Shown: positions 22,201 to 31,911 of the stretch, one piece after another
How positions within the stretch are numbered: position 1 is the first letter of the stretch
Layout of the letters: each line of letters starts with the position of its first letter
Origin: Prostheceraeus crozeri
Taxonomy: Eukaryota > Platyhelminthes > Polycladida > Euryleptidae
DNA length: 64,000 bases
Assembly: GCA_907163375.1 (NCBI GenBank)
Contig: CAJQUW010007531.1
Location: forward strand, 1 to 64,000
Direction: 5' to 3'
Notes under the pieces: model-generated
The model's input: only the letters and a program-made list of their open reading frames with translations
Database searches by the model: none
What the model was told of the DNA's origin: nothing
Program-made: the position numbers and the translations under genes

Positions 22201-23574
22201 TTTTTCAAATTTATCTTTATATATTTCATGTGTTTCATCAATTTCTTTTGTAAGATTAAATGTATTTCGATGAAAATTTTGATTGAATATTTTCAGCTGT
22301 TGTTCATATTCATTATTATATTGTTCTTTATATTGTTGTTGACATTTTTTAAACATTCATTTAATTCTTTAATTTCTTCATTATTTAATTCTTTATTGTC
22401 TTCATTATTTTCTTCATTTAATTTTTGAATCGTTTCTATCTTATCTTGATATTTATGGCCATATTCTTGTACTAATATTTTTGTTTGTTGTTGATAATCT
22501 GTTTTACATTTTTATAAACTTTCATTTAAATTTTGTAATTTTTGTTGATATTCTAAAGATAAAGATAAATAATCGGTATCATAATCATAATTATAATTAC
22601 GTCCTTTATAATTATTATGATTAATCATTATTGGTGATAGTGTTTTAACAAGTTCAAATTTTTCAGTACATATTATATTTCCTTGGTAAAAAATATTATG
22701 ATGCATGTAATTTCTGATTGACATAAATTTTTATTATTCAAATAAAAATTTTTTGAATCTGAGTAAAGTGGAGTAATTTTACCAATAGAAACATAATTCA
22801 CATTTAATTCAAAAAAATTTACTTCAATTAAATTTTTATTCTTTTTATGAAACTTTATTAACCTATTATAATCATATAGAAATTTATGAAAGCCATCAGA
22901 GAGATCAAATTCCTTTATGTATTCTTCTTTATTATAATGACTTAGTCTCTCTTTGTGATATTCTGCAGGATGTAAATGTGCTATAATACTCCACAGAAAA
23001 CAATAATCATCTTCATTTTTTATGTTGATTATTTGTGGTGAACTGAAAGGTAAAGGTACATAACTACCACCAGTATTATTTTTATATTTATCAATTACTA
23101 TTTTCTTAGATAGTATTTTAACAAATCTCCAACCAGATTCACGTAACTGGGCTTCAATTATACAATTTTCTAATTTAAGTATCATTTGTTCTAATATGGG
23201 TTGTATATCATTTACATTATGAATTTCTTGTGAATTTGTAAAATGTCCTTGTATTATTTCTTCAGGAATTCCATCAGGTCCATTTTTTGTATAAAGTACT
23301 TCTACATTCATATAACATTTGAAAGGTTTCTTAAATATTTGAAAAAATTTTTTAATACATTATAAAAAGTTTCATCGGTTTCATTATGTTCAACCGATTC
23401 ATTAAATAAATATTTTATATCTGTTACCGCTTCATCGGTTTTTTTAGTCTCATCAAATTCATCTATTTCGTTAAATTCATCGGTATCGCTAAATAAATAT
23501 CTTCCATCTGGTACATGTTCATCTTCACTATTAAAAACTCTTTTATATTCCGAATGTGAATAGTCATCAAACAT
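19231..23574 (-). pseudogene. Polinton protein-primed DNA polymerase B, broken
   Basis: Read leftward from 23574. An N-terminal region with INIKNEDDYCFLWSIIAHLH (about 23010-23050) is typical of Polinton and related PolB. Next come the 3'-5' exonuclease start (YCDFEAYN, about 21930), a Cys-His cluster (FYCGKEF...DHDHLNGLYRGAAH), polymerase motif A (YYDFNNLYSSCM), a motif B-like HAFYGKT and motif C (FTDTDS). The gene spans some 4.3 kb, as expected for this roughly 1100-1300-residue enzyme. It lies in several frames and looks broken in about five or six places, so it is a fossil. Three short GC-richer tracts (about 21440-21470, 21800-21890 and 24545-24575) stand out from the AT-rich background. 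Confidence 0.85.
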
Positions 23575-23598
23575 TTTTTTAACTTTTATATCAGTAGG

Positions 23599-23814
23599 TT
23601 ATGTTTCTAGATAGTTTTTATAACTATTTAATTTTAATATATTTCCTTCATCAGCTCGTTCTACATTTTGTAAATGCAATTTACTATTTAAATGAGATTG
23701 ATAACTTCTTTTTGTTTGCAACTTTTTTTTACACAAGTTACGATAAAACTTGGTATTTTCCATTTTTTTATTTTTTAAAGAAAAAAATTTTGTTTTAATT
23801 TTAGATATAAACAT
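23599..23814 (-). CDS. Small Polinton zinc-finger-like ORF
   Basis: 71 residues. The stretch FYRNLCKKKLQTKRSYQSH followed by LNSKLHLQN looks like a degenerate C2H2 finger (only one clear Cys, then two His at finger spacing). It lies immediately upstream of the polymerase region on the same strand and may be part of that transcription unit. The function is unknown and it could be a fragment. Confidence 0.35.
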   Translation of the reverse strand: MFISKIKTKFFSLKNKKMENTKFYRNLCKKKLQTKRSYQSHLNSKLHLQNVERADEGNILKLNSYKNYLET

Positions 23815-23925
23815 TCTAATATCAAGGTCTAGAGAGTTAATATATATATTATTATATATTTCACGTTCTTTAGTTATTTTATTTTCTTTATCATATAATG
23901 TTTTGTAATATTAAGTTTTATCATA

Positions 23926-25062
23926 TTAAGTTTTATCATATAAAATTTTATCAAAAGATAATTTAAATTTATTTTCACTAACTATTGATTCTTCATCATC
24001 ATAAATTGATTCTTCATCATCATAAATTGATTCTTCATCATCATCATAAATTACACTTTTTGGGATTGGATACCATTCTCTTATTGGAATATCTAACTCT
24101 AAATTACATCTTTTATCTGATAATAATATAATAGAGAAAAATATTGGTCTTTGTTCTCTTTTGGAAAATTTAATAGCACCACCATAATCTGAATCACTTT
24201 TAGTTTTTATTAAAGATGATAAAATTTTAAATTGATTAGATGTAAATCCTAATTTAAATTTTGTAGACCCGACACATAGTTGTCGAACAGTATCTTCAAC
24301 TATACCATCATTATTATTTTCAATTGTAAGAAAATGAAATTTAGATAAATTTTGATTATATGTAGTATTAATATCATGTACATCAGTATGAGATATAAAT
24401 TTTTCTTCACTTAAATTTTTATAATTACTAATATTTTTATAATCTTTCTTACCATTTACACCATTTTCAGATGTTTCAGAATCATCATCTATATTATCAT
24501 CATCTATATTATTATCATCATTATTATCATAAGATTCTTTAAGATCGGGCAAAGCCCTAGAACCTTCGGTTCGTTTATTATGATTATGATTATGGACATT
24601 GTTAATAGTATAAGGTGTTGTCCACATATAAATTTTTTCTTGTTGAGCTAAGCCATTTATGTAAGATTTTAATAAATTAATATTTAAATTGGAATACAAT
24701 CCTATATATGTATCATCATCATATCTTTGCGGCATTTCTAATGTTTCTTGTTTATAAATTGTATCTCTATAATATACTTGACATAATAATTCTTCGTTAT
24801 GCTTTTTACTCTCGATATGAATATTATATTGGTTTTGTTCATCAAAAAATAATCTAATTTTTTCCTTTGAGAAAGATTTTAATTTTTTAACTAATTCTTT
24901 AATATTGATATAATTAATAATTTTAGTTTCTATCCAATCAGTATTACTAATTGGTAATACTGCTCTAATAAAACCATAAACATTATTATGACCAATAATA
25001 ACCATATTTTCTTTATTTAATTCAACATAAGCTACATCATTATATTTGCTTACAATCTCCAT
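23926..25062 (-). CDS. Unknown 378-residue Polinton protein with two beta-rich halves
   Basis: The N-terminal half (MEIVSKYNDVAYVELNKENM..., to about residue 165) has the alternating hydrophobic pattern of beta strands. An Asn/Asp/His-rich low-complexity linker follows (about 165-205). The C-terminal half is again beta-rich (FKILSSLIKTKSDSDYGGAI...IFFSIILLSDKRCNLELDIP) and ends in the repeats YDDDEESIYDDEESIYDDEE. Two similar beta domains joined by a linker would fit a sliding-clamp-like fold next to a polymerase, but I see no decisive motif. It sits divergently from the fibre-like gene and upstream of polymerase B. It looks whole. Confidence 0.45.
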   Translation of the reverse strand: MEIVSKYNDVAYVELNKENMVIIGHNNVYGFIRAVLPISNTDWIETKIINYINIKELVKKLKSFSKEKIRLFFDEQNQYNIHIESKKHNEELLCQVYYRDTIYKQETLEMPQRYDDDTYIGLYSNLNINLLKSYINGLAQQEKIYMWTTPYTINNVHNHNHNKRTEGSRALPDLKESYDNNDDNNIDDDNIDDDSETSENGVNGKKDYKNISNYKNLSEEKFISHTDVHDINTTYNQNLSKFHFLTIENNNDGIVEDTVRQLCVGSTKFKLGFTSNQFKILSSLIKTKSDSDYGGAIKFSKREQRPIFFSIILLSDKRCNLELDIPIREWYPIPKSVIYDDDEESIYDDEESIYDDEESIVSENKFKLSFDKILYDKT

Positions 25063-25409
25063 AAATTTTATAAACGGGTCTCCTGGAAATAAACAATAGT
25101 TAGTTTCTATACAAGGTAAACCTTTTGTTTGTTCTCCAAATATTTCGGCTTGTAATTGAAATAAAATATTAACATCTATACATGGATTTGTAATAGTATT
25201 ATTATTATTATCAAAACATTTATTTCCAAATCCCGTTGATATCGTCGAATAAGAAGGACAGGATGATGCGGACGAATATAATTTTTTTAAATTTGCTTTA
25301 TCCCTTTTTTTATTTTTATTAGAAAAAAATTTATTTTTTTATTTTTATTAGAAAAAAATTTTATTTTTCTTCTCATTATATAAAAAAATTACTTTTTTAT
25401 TGTTAAAAA

Positions 25410-26297
25410 ATGATGTTACCAAATGTTGGTGGAGGTGCATATATCCCGATTAATCGTGAATTAGAAATAGAGATAGAAAATTATATCATGAAAACTGGAG
25501 ACGTTTTATCTGGTCCATTGCATCTTTCTATTCTTCTGTAACAAAATACAGAGTTAACAAATAAACAATATGTTGATACACAAATCAATGACTTAAAAGA
25601 AAAATATATAAACGATGTTTTGGTTCCACTGATGAATGAATTAAAGTTGCTTAAACTTAATGACAAATCATTAAACGAAAAATTATTAAAACTTGATAAA
25701 AAGGATAGAGAGCTAGAAGCAGATATAGCAAAACTTTTTAAAAAGATTTCAGAACAATCAAAAATTTTAATATTACTTTCTATAAATTTAAAATCTGCAG
25801 TCATTAAAAATAAACATCAGATAAAAATGTTAAAAGAACAATTAGAAGATGAAATAGAAAAACTACCTGAAAGAATTAAAAAAAATTTAAAACAGTTACA
25901 AACTACATTCCAAAAAAGTGTTGATGAATTGAGTTCTAAAATTACTCAACAAATGAAAAAGATGAATAGAATAATAAATGAAGTAAACTCACTTAATCAA
26001 AAAGTTGATAAAATGAAAACTCTTAAAATCAATTTGGAAAATGAATTAAAGAAAAATTTACAAGAAAACTCTAAAGAAAATAAAGAACAGTTAGATGCTG
26101 TTAACAGACAATTAGATGATCTTAAAATTAAGTTAAATGCACTTAAAACGGCATTGAAGATTAATCAGCAGAAAATGCAAGTTATTAGAAAAGAAATTAA
26201 AGTACATCACACGCTGCTTGACGCAATAGATAAAGTGCAACAGTCAATTAATAAAGTTATCTCGAAGTTGTTGTCCATTCACAAACGTAAATCTTAA
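25410..26297 (+). pseudogene. Polinton fibre-like protein: tail-fibre motif and long coiled coil
   Basis: The start region near ATG 25410 contains GDVLSGPLHL (25497-25526) and LTNKQYVD (25554-25577). This pair resembles the G-D-x-(M/L)-x-G-P-L ... T-K-x-Y-V-D module of phage and viral tail fibres. It is followed by about 200 residues of almost continuous heptad-like Lys/Leu/Glu/Gln sequence (25620-26297), a strong coiled-coil prediction. A trimeric attachment fibre is the natural inference. The region looks broken in about one place. Confidence 0.5.
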
Positions 26298-26338
26298 CGT
26301 AAATATTTTTTCCCAAAAGTCAAATTTAATCCTAAAAA

Positions 26339-26904
26339 ATGCCTATAATTTATAAACACAATCTTAAACATTTTGCTTCAAATCAAAAAATTGCTCATGA
26401 ACCATCTATGAAATCTGTTTGCCATTATCACAGTGTAGAAACAATCGGAACACAAAAATTCCTAGGCACCGCAGGTGCCGTTCAAAAAGAAGGGGATGGT
26501 ATATTTCTGGTATTGGAAGTATCGTTAACTTAATTAAAAATAATAAAGATTTGATTACATCTGCTGCTAAAGGAGTAGCTGCTATAGGTAGTACAGCTAG
26601 TGCAATATCAAATGCTGTTAAATCTCAAAACGAATTAAAACAACTAGAAGCTATTCGTAAACTTAGGAATGATTCTGAAGAACTAAAAAATTTAAAAAAA
26701 CTTTCAGAGGAAACAAAAAACAAAATTGCTAACATAGCTGTGGGGGAAACCTTGAGGAGCGGAGCTCCGTCTGATAGTAAAAAGGGGAAGAAAACAGGCG
26801 TAGCCATAAAACGTTCAATTGAAGAAATAAGAGGTAATGGCGTGAGCAGCAACCTTCGGTTTAACCAGCAAAGCTGTAGCGGAGCTGGTCTAGCAAAATT
26901 CTAA
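26339..26904 (+). pseudogene. Polinton small Gly/Ala amphipathic protein
   Basis: The recognisable part (about 26490-26760) reads SGIGSIVNLI, then ITSAAKGVAAIGSTASAISNAV. It is a Gly/Ala/Ile amphipathic stretch followed by a charged helix (LKQLEAIRKLRNDSEELKNL). This layout resembles the pX/pVI-like membrane-active minor proteins of Polintons and adintoviruses. It lies directly before the major capsid gene. The beginning and end are in different frames, so it looks broken about once. Confidence 0.4.
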
Positions 26905-27050
26905 AATTATATTTTAGTAAAATTTTTTTTAGTAAAATTTTTTAGTAAAATTTTTTGGTAAAATTTTTTAGTAAAATTTTTTAGTAAAATTTTTTAGTAA
27001 AATTTTTTTTGGTAAAATTCTAAAATTATATTTTAGTAGAAATTTTTTCT
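26905..27050. repeat. AT-rich tandem repeat before the capsid gene
   Basis: About eight imperfect copies of AGTAAAATTTTTT (13-17 bp). It fills the gap between the small amphipathic protein and the major capsid gene. A different minisatellite lies just after the capsid gene. Confidence 0.8.
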
Positions 27051-27091
27051 GTGTGTGAGAAAAACAAAAAGTCAAATTATTTTTTATAAAA

Positions 27092-28426
27092 ATGTCTTCG
27101 CTTATCGAAAATAAATTTAGATTAGACGATCCTCCGTTCGTCAGTTATAATCAAAAAAAGAATGACTATATAAGAATTGCTATGAATCCCGGATCTTCCA
27201 GTAGAGTAAATGCTGCAGGTGATTTAATTTTTGAAGTTGATAATCAGCAGAGTTATATATATTTACCTGATTCATTTTTACACTGTGAATATTCTTTATA
27301 TAGTGATGCTAATTTTACAACACCATTACCAGATACCGATAATATTGCATTAGAGAATAATTTTTTTCCAAGATTATTTACACAAATGCGTTTAGATGTT
27401 GCAACTCAAAATATAGAAACAATAAGTGATTCTCCAGGTGTAATTGATACAATGCTCAGATTTGTAACAATTGATGAAAATAATAAAAAGTATGAAATCG
27501 AAGGTTGGTTTCCTGATACTAATGATGGTATAATTATCGATGATTTAACTCACGCTGGAACAGATGCAGCAGGAATTGCGAAAGATGTAGAAAATATTGC
27601 AAATCATTTCAATAAAACAAACAATAGTGCATATAAAGAAAGACGTGAATTTAACAAGAAAAGTAAACAAACAGTAAATTGGTCATTGTCTCCATTATTC
27701 GGATATTTAGATTATGATAAAATATCATATCAATTAAAATTTAAATTAATAATTCATCGCACAGCAAATAATGAATTAATCTTTTTTGGTAAGACTGGAA
27801 AAAAAGCATATTTAAAAATTGATAGACTTGAATGGTGGATTAAGCATGTTACGCCTAGTTTAGAGATTGAAACAGCTATTGCAAAAAGATTAAATACTAA
27901 CAAACCAATTCCAGTAAATTTTCTAAAGCGTACTGCTAGTTCAGTAACTTTTTCAGAGCAAAGATTTAACTGGCATTTTACTAGAACTGCGAATACTCCA
28001 AGATATTTATTACTAACATTTCAAAGAAATAATTCTCCAAGTTTTGATAAGAACAACAATCTTTTTCATATTAATACAATTCGAAGTTTACAAGTTTCAT
28101 TAAATCAAACCCGATATCCAATTGATCCATTAAGATTCGATGATACCAATAATCAATTTATGGAAGGATATGATTCTTATCGAAATCTTTGTATAGAATT
28201 TGGAGTTGAACCACAATTAACTCCTGGTGATTGGAGACATTTATATCCTGTTTTCTGTTTCGATTTAAGTGCACAATCTGAAGATATTATCAAGCCTGGT
28301 TGTGATGTAACAATTAGTATTGAAAAGAAAGATTCCACAACTTCATTGATGGCTTATGGTTTATTGCTAGAAGATGTAAAATATTCTATTGAAATTCTTA
28401 ATGGAAAGATGGCTAGGATTAATTAA
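27092..28426 (+). CDS. Polinton major capsid protein (double jelly-roll)
   Basis: 444 residues from ATG 27092. GDLIFEVDNQQSYIYLPDSF (about residues 49-68) and the following FFPRLFTQMRLDVATQNIET match the start of the first jelly roll in Polinton capsid proteins. LEWWIKHVTPSLEIETAIAK and PRYLLLTFQRNN mark the second. Capsid trimers would build an icosahedral shell. It lies between two small membrane-active proteins and upstream of integrase. It looks whole. Confidence 0.8.
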   Translation: MSSLIENKFRLDDPPFVSYNQKKNDYIRIAMNPGSSSRVNAAGDLIFEVDNQQSYIYLPDSFLHCEYSLYSDANFTTPLPDTDNIALENNFFPRLFTQMRLDVATQNIETISDSPGVIDTMLRFVTIDENNKKYEIEGWFPDTNDGIIIDDLTHAGTDAAGIAKDVENIANHFNKTNNSAYKERREFNKKSKQTVNWSLSPLFGYLDYDKISYQLKFKLIIHRTANNELIFFGKTGKKAYLKIDRLEWWIKHVTPSLEIETAIAKRLNTNKPIPVNFLKRTASSVTFSEQRFNWHFTRTANTPRYLLLTFQRNNSPSFDKNNNLFHINTIRSLQVSLNQTRYPIDPLRFDDTNNQFMEGYDSYRNLCIEFGVEPQLTPGDWRHLYPVFCFDLSAQSEDIIKPGCDVTISIEKKDSTTSLMAYGLLLEDVKYSIEILNGKMARIN

Positions 28427-28448
28427 TTTTTTTTCATAACTTAAAATT

Positions 28449-28640
28449 TTGATAACTAGAATAGATTAAAAATTCTTAACTTAAAAATTTTTCATAACTA
28501 GAATAGATTAAAAATTCTTAACTTAAAAATTTTTCGTAACTAGAATAGATTAAAAATTTTGGTAACTTAAAATTTATTCATAACTAGAATAGATTAAAAT
28601 TTTTGGTAACTTAAGAATTTTTTAGTAACTTAAAATTTTT
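28449..28640. repeat. Tandem repeat of about 42 bp after the capsid gene
   Basis: Four to five imperfect copies of a unit containing TAACTAGAATAGATTAAAAA and TTCTTAACTTAAAAA. Non-coding and AT-rich. It may hold transcript end signals, but none is distinctive. Confidence 0.8.
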
Positions 28641-28768
28641 TATTAAAAATTCCGCATGCGAAAAGTAATAATAATAAAACTGTTGAATTAAAATTACGTA
28701 ATATTGTTGACAAAAATACACCTAAAACTATTACGATTAACAAAAAAAAGTATTACATAAGTAAACCA

Positions 28769-29032
28769 ATGATAGAGAATATTCAATTACAAGAAGAAAA
28801 GAATGGCGGGATTCTCCCATTAATTCCACTAATAATAGGTGGCATAGCAGCTGCAGGAAGTGTTGCAGGTGGGACAGCTGGTATTGTCCAAGCAGTAAAT
28901 AAAAATAAATCAGAGAAGGCAGCATTAGAAGAACAAAAACGACATAATAGAGAGTTAGAGAAAGTTGCTAGGGGTGAAGGAGTAGTAGATAATTTTATAA
29001 GTAAATTAAAATTAGTTGATGAAGGAAAATGA
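28769..29032 (+). CDS. Polinton pX/pVI-like membrane-active protein
   Basis: 87 residues. GGILPLIPLIIGGIAAAGSV with AGGTAGIVQAV is a hydrophobic Gly/Ala-rich segment closely resembling the GG-F/I-LP motif proteins of adenoviruses, adintoviruses and Polintons. A charged helix follows (EKAALEEQKRHNRELEKVA). In adenovirus the analogous proteins bind the core or disrupt membranes during entry. The open frame may begin further upstream. Confidence 0.55.
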   Translation: MIENIQLQEEKNGGILPLIPLIIGGIAAAGSVAGGTAGIVQAVNKNKSEKAALEEQKRHNRELEKVARGEGVVDNFISKLKLVDEGK

Positions 29033-29184
29033 GTTCTTAAAAATATTCTCCACAATGTTGATGATTTAATTGAAATTAAAGAAACTAAAGATGGCTCTGG
29101 AATATATCTAAGTCCTAGTATGATAAGGTAATATCCTCAGGACCTTTGGTCCGATCCGGTAAAACATTTATTTTATCTTTTAAA

Positions 29185-30474
29185 ATGAATTCTACAAATT
29201 CCGAAAATTTAATTAAATTAAAAATTGCTAATTTAGATTTATTGAATTATCTATTAAACAAAAATAAAAACTCAAACTGTCAGCATATTGGAGGTGAAAT
29301 ACAAAAAACTTTAGAAAACTTTCCTGGATTTATTTGGAGAAAATATTCGAAAGAAAAACATCTTCCCGGTCATTCATATACCGGTCCAGGAACTCGATTA
29401 GATATAAGAGTAGATGAGAATAATAATCCGAAACCAGGTGAAGAACCAATAAATAGAGTAGATGCCGCAGCTTACAGGCATGATTTAGCTTATCGGAATC
29501 ATGATCTAAATTCTCGACATGCAGCTGATAAGAAGATGATTCAAGAATTAGATAGTATTCAAAATCCTACATTTAGAGAAAAAATTGAAAGAATGTTTGT
29601 TAAGAAAGCTTTACAAGCTAAAATATTATTCGGACAGGGTTTAAATGAAACGACAGCAAAGCTGTCTGAGAGCAACGCTCGAACCTACGCGTCTGAAATT
29701 CATAGGGAATACAGAAGGCCTAAATATTTATTGAAAGTAAAAATATTCAATAAAGATGATATTTGTAGTGCTGATCTTATTCATATGCCGAATGAAAAAG
29801 ATTATAAATACGCATTGACCGTTATAGATTTATATACACGATACGCTTGGGTAAACCCTTTAAAAAATAAAAGTGGTCTATCAGTTAAATATGCCTTTGA
29901 AGAAATCTTTAAAGAAAGTAAGAGAAACCCAAGGAAATTGTTTGTTGATAAAGGGTCGGAATTTTATAACCGAAACGTTCACCCACTATTTGAAACTGTT
30001 TATTCAACTGAAAATGCAGGAAAAGCTGTAGTGATAGAAAGATTCAATCGGACGTTAAAAAATAAATTATTCAAGAAATTTACTGAGCAAAGAAATCAGA
30101 AATGGTTGAAGATATTACCAGGAATTGTAGAAGAGTACAATAATAAAGTTCATTCTGGTATTGAAGAAACCCCAAAGAATGCTTCTGACGACCCTGATTT
30201 AATAAGAAAGAAAATATTCGAGAATAATTATTCGAATGAGAGTAATCCGAATTTGCAGAAACTTAAGCCGAAATTTAAAATTGGAGATAGAGTTAGAATA
30301 TTTAAGTATAAGAATAAATTTGAAAAAGGCTTCTTCGGTTACTGGACTAAAGAAATATTTGAAGTTTGTAAAATAAACCAAACTTGTACGATTACTTATG
30401 AAATCAAAGATTTATATAATGAAGATATCAGAGGCCGTTTTTATCAAAATGAATTACAACGAACTGATTTTTAA
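29185..30474 (+). CDS. Polinton ORF joining a parvovirus-type phospholipase A2 domain to the integrase
   Basis: 429 residues from ATG 29185. Residues about 60-120 hold the calcium loop YTGPGTRLD, then GEEPINRVDAAAYRHDLAY with the catalytic HD pair (about H99-D100) and a downstream Asp, the signature of the VP1-type PLA2 of parvoviruses. Residues about 185-340 are a retroviral-type integrase core with D197 (SADLIHM), D255 (VDKGSEFY) and E285 (VVIERFNRTLK). The C-terminus (FKIGDRVRIFKYKNKFEKGF) is the SH3-like DNA-binding domain. PLA2 would help a particle breach membranes, while the integrase joins the element to the genome. A single frame for both is unusual. It looks whole. Confidence 0.8.
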   Translation: MNSTNSENLIKLKIANLDLLNYLLNKNKNSNCQHIGGEIQKTLENFPGFIWRKYSKEKHLPGHSYTGPGTRLDIRVDENNNPKPGEEPINRVDAAAYRHDLAYRNHDLNSRHAADKKMIQELDSIQNPTFREKIERMFVKKALQAKILFGQGLNETTAKLSESNARTYASEIHREYRRPKYLLKVKIFNKDDICSADLIHMPNEKDYKYALTVIDLYTRYAWVNPLKNKSGLSVKYAFEEIFKESKRNPRKLFVDKGSEFYNRNVHPLFETVYSTENAGKAVVIERFNRTLKNKLFKKFTEQRNQKWLKILPGIVEEYNNKVHSGIEETPKNASDDPDLIRKKIFENNYSNESNPNLQKLKPKFKIGDRVRIFKYKNKFEKGFFGYWTKEIFEVCKINQTCTITYEIKDLYNEDIRGRFYQNELQRTDF

Positions 30475-30477
30475 TTA

Positions 30478-30511
<34 letters not shown>
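30478..30511. repeat. (ATT)n microsatellite
   Basis: About eleven uninterrupted ATT triplets between the convergent integrase and protease genes. Confidence 0.9.
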
Positions 30512-30512
<1 letters not shown>

Positions 30513-30563
30513 GGAACTAACGTTTCGGGAATGAAATTTCCTTGTTAGGCGTAGCCATAGAAC

Positions 30564-31055
30564 CTACGGTTCGTTCAATTCTAACATAATATCAAGAAAT
30601 GGCACTCCTTCCTGTAATTTCAATAAAACATAAAGACATAATTGACCACAATAAGTAGTTCCCGGTTTTTGAATTTGAAATGTATTATAAATTCCATTGC
30701 CAAGTAATTTTTTGACTTCGTTTGTAGGTGGAAGTCCATAAGAGTCGAACCAATAGTTCTCAGCCTCCGGGCGGTCGAAATAATAATTATCTCGATTTTT
30801 ATTAAAGATACCTGCAGACCAATGTACTCCTTTTTGGTCTGACGTATAAAGATTTGTTATGAAATTTATAGTTATTGATGGAACTTTGTTCCGGGAACTG
30901 AAGGTTCCTGTTGGCTTATTTTTTAGGAATGGTAATTCGACTCTCATTAGAACATGAAAATTCTTTATTCCTAATTGATTTGCGATTTTCTTTAAATCGA
31001 AATTCGTTGTTGTTTGTGTTCCATATAATTTCAAAAACTCATTTATGTTGCTCAT
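30564..31055 (-). CDS. Polinton adenain-type cysteine protease
   Basis: 163 residues. The catalytic His is in GVHWSAG (about H78), the acidic partner in YWFDSYGLPP (about D104), and the Cys in TYCGQLCLYVL (about C136). The order and spacing match the adenovirus maturation protease, although the protein is shorter than adenain (about 204 residues). It would process capsid precursors. It is convergent with the integrase ORF and looks whole. Confidence 0.8.
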   Translation of the reverse strand: MSNINEFLKLYGTQTTTNFDLKKIANQLGIKNFHVLMRVELPFLKNKPTGTFSSRNKVPSITINFITNLYTSDQKGVHWSAGIFNKNRDNYYFDRPEAENYWFDSYGLPPTNEVKKLLGNGIYNTFQIQKPGTTYCGQLCLYVLLKLQEGVPFLDIMLELNEP

Positions 31056-31244
31056 TTTATAATAAAAAAATTTCTTATGGGACCCCTAGAAGACAGAAGG
31101 GGGTATTGATTTAAAACTGTTCTCTAATGATGACTTTCCTTACTACTTATTCGATTTTGAAATGATTTAATTTAATCTAAATTAAAACGTTACATTGTTA
31201 CATTTTATTAGTAGAGTTAGTGTTTCGTACATCTTTTATCAATA

Positions 31245-31371
31245 GTAATTCATCCCTCATGAATATGTGAAAATTCTTCATTCCCAATTGATTAGCAATC
31301 TCATTTAAATCGAAATTTGACGTGGTTTTGTTTGCCGTATATTTTTAGAAAGTCTCTTATGTTACTCATTT
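31245..31371 (-). repeat. Partial second copy of the protease gene start
   Basis: The minus strand repeats the first 40 or so codons of the protease gene at about 80% identity (compare 30945-31057). It includes the FHVLMR-like region and an ATG preceded by AAA. It is a degenerate duplicate between the protease and the right TIR. Confidence 0.6.
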
Positions 31372-31911
31372 TAAATGGAATAAAATCTATTTCAGAAATT
31401 TCTCAAAAGAATTGCCGTGTAGCAGCTGCTAAAATTGTGTCGGCTGATACGAGTTAAGGAAATCACAGACAATAGGTCAAGATACGGGTTGTGAAATCTC
31501 ATTCACACTATGAGAGCAAAAGAACAAATACAATCTAAACACAATAGACATATGAGAGAGACGAGAAATGAATGAGCATTTCTCTTCATTTTGGTTTCCA
31601 TAACAATCATTCATGCGACATTATTTTGAATGGAAAAATACACCAATTGTCGAACCATATCGGCACTTTTATCGGCAGTCATGTCGACAAACTTTCTGAC
31701 ACATTTTCCGGCTCCCAGAACAATTTTGGTGTAAATTTCCATTAGCGTTCAAGGTCATTCTATTAAAAGCATACGGGAATTATTCTCATTGAAGACAAGC
31801 AATGTTTTAAAGAATGCATGTCATTGTGAATACAATATTCCTGTAACAGACAGGATCGAGAGAGAGAGAAAGAAAGAAAGAAGTCACGCTGCTCCGTAAA
31901 AGTTTAACTGA
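31372..31911. other. Polinton right non-coding interval
   Basis: No ORF of interest. A GA-rich tract (GAGAGAGAGAAAGAAAGAAA) lies at about 31858-31882. It separates the protease duplicate from the right TIR. Confidence 0.5.

Noticed and set aside
19231-23574. A host DNA polymerase gene
   Set aside because: The motifs are of the protein-primed viral PolB type, and the region lies between Polinton genes inside Polinton TIRs.
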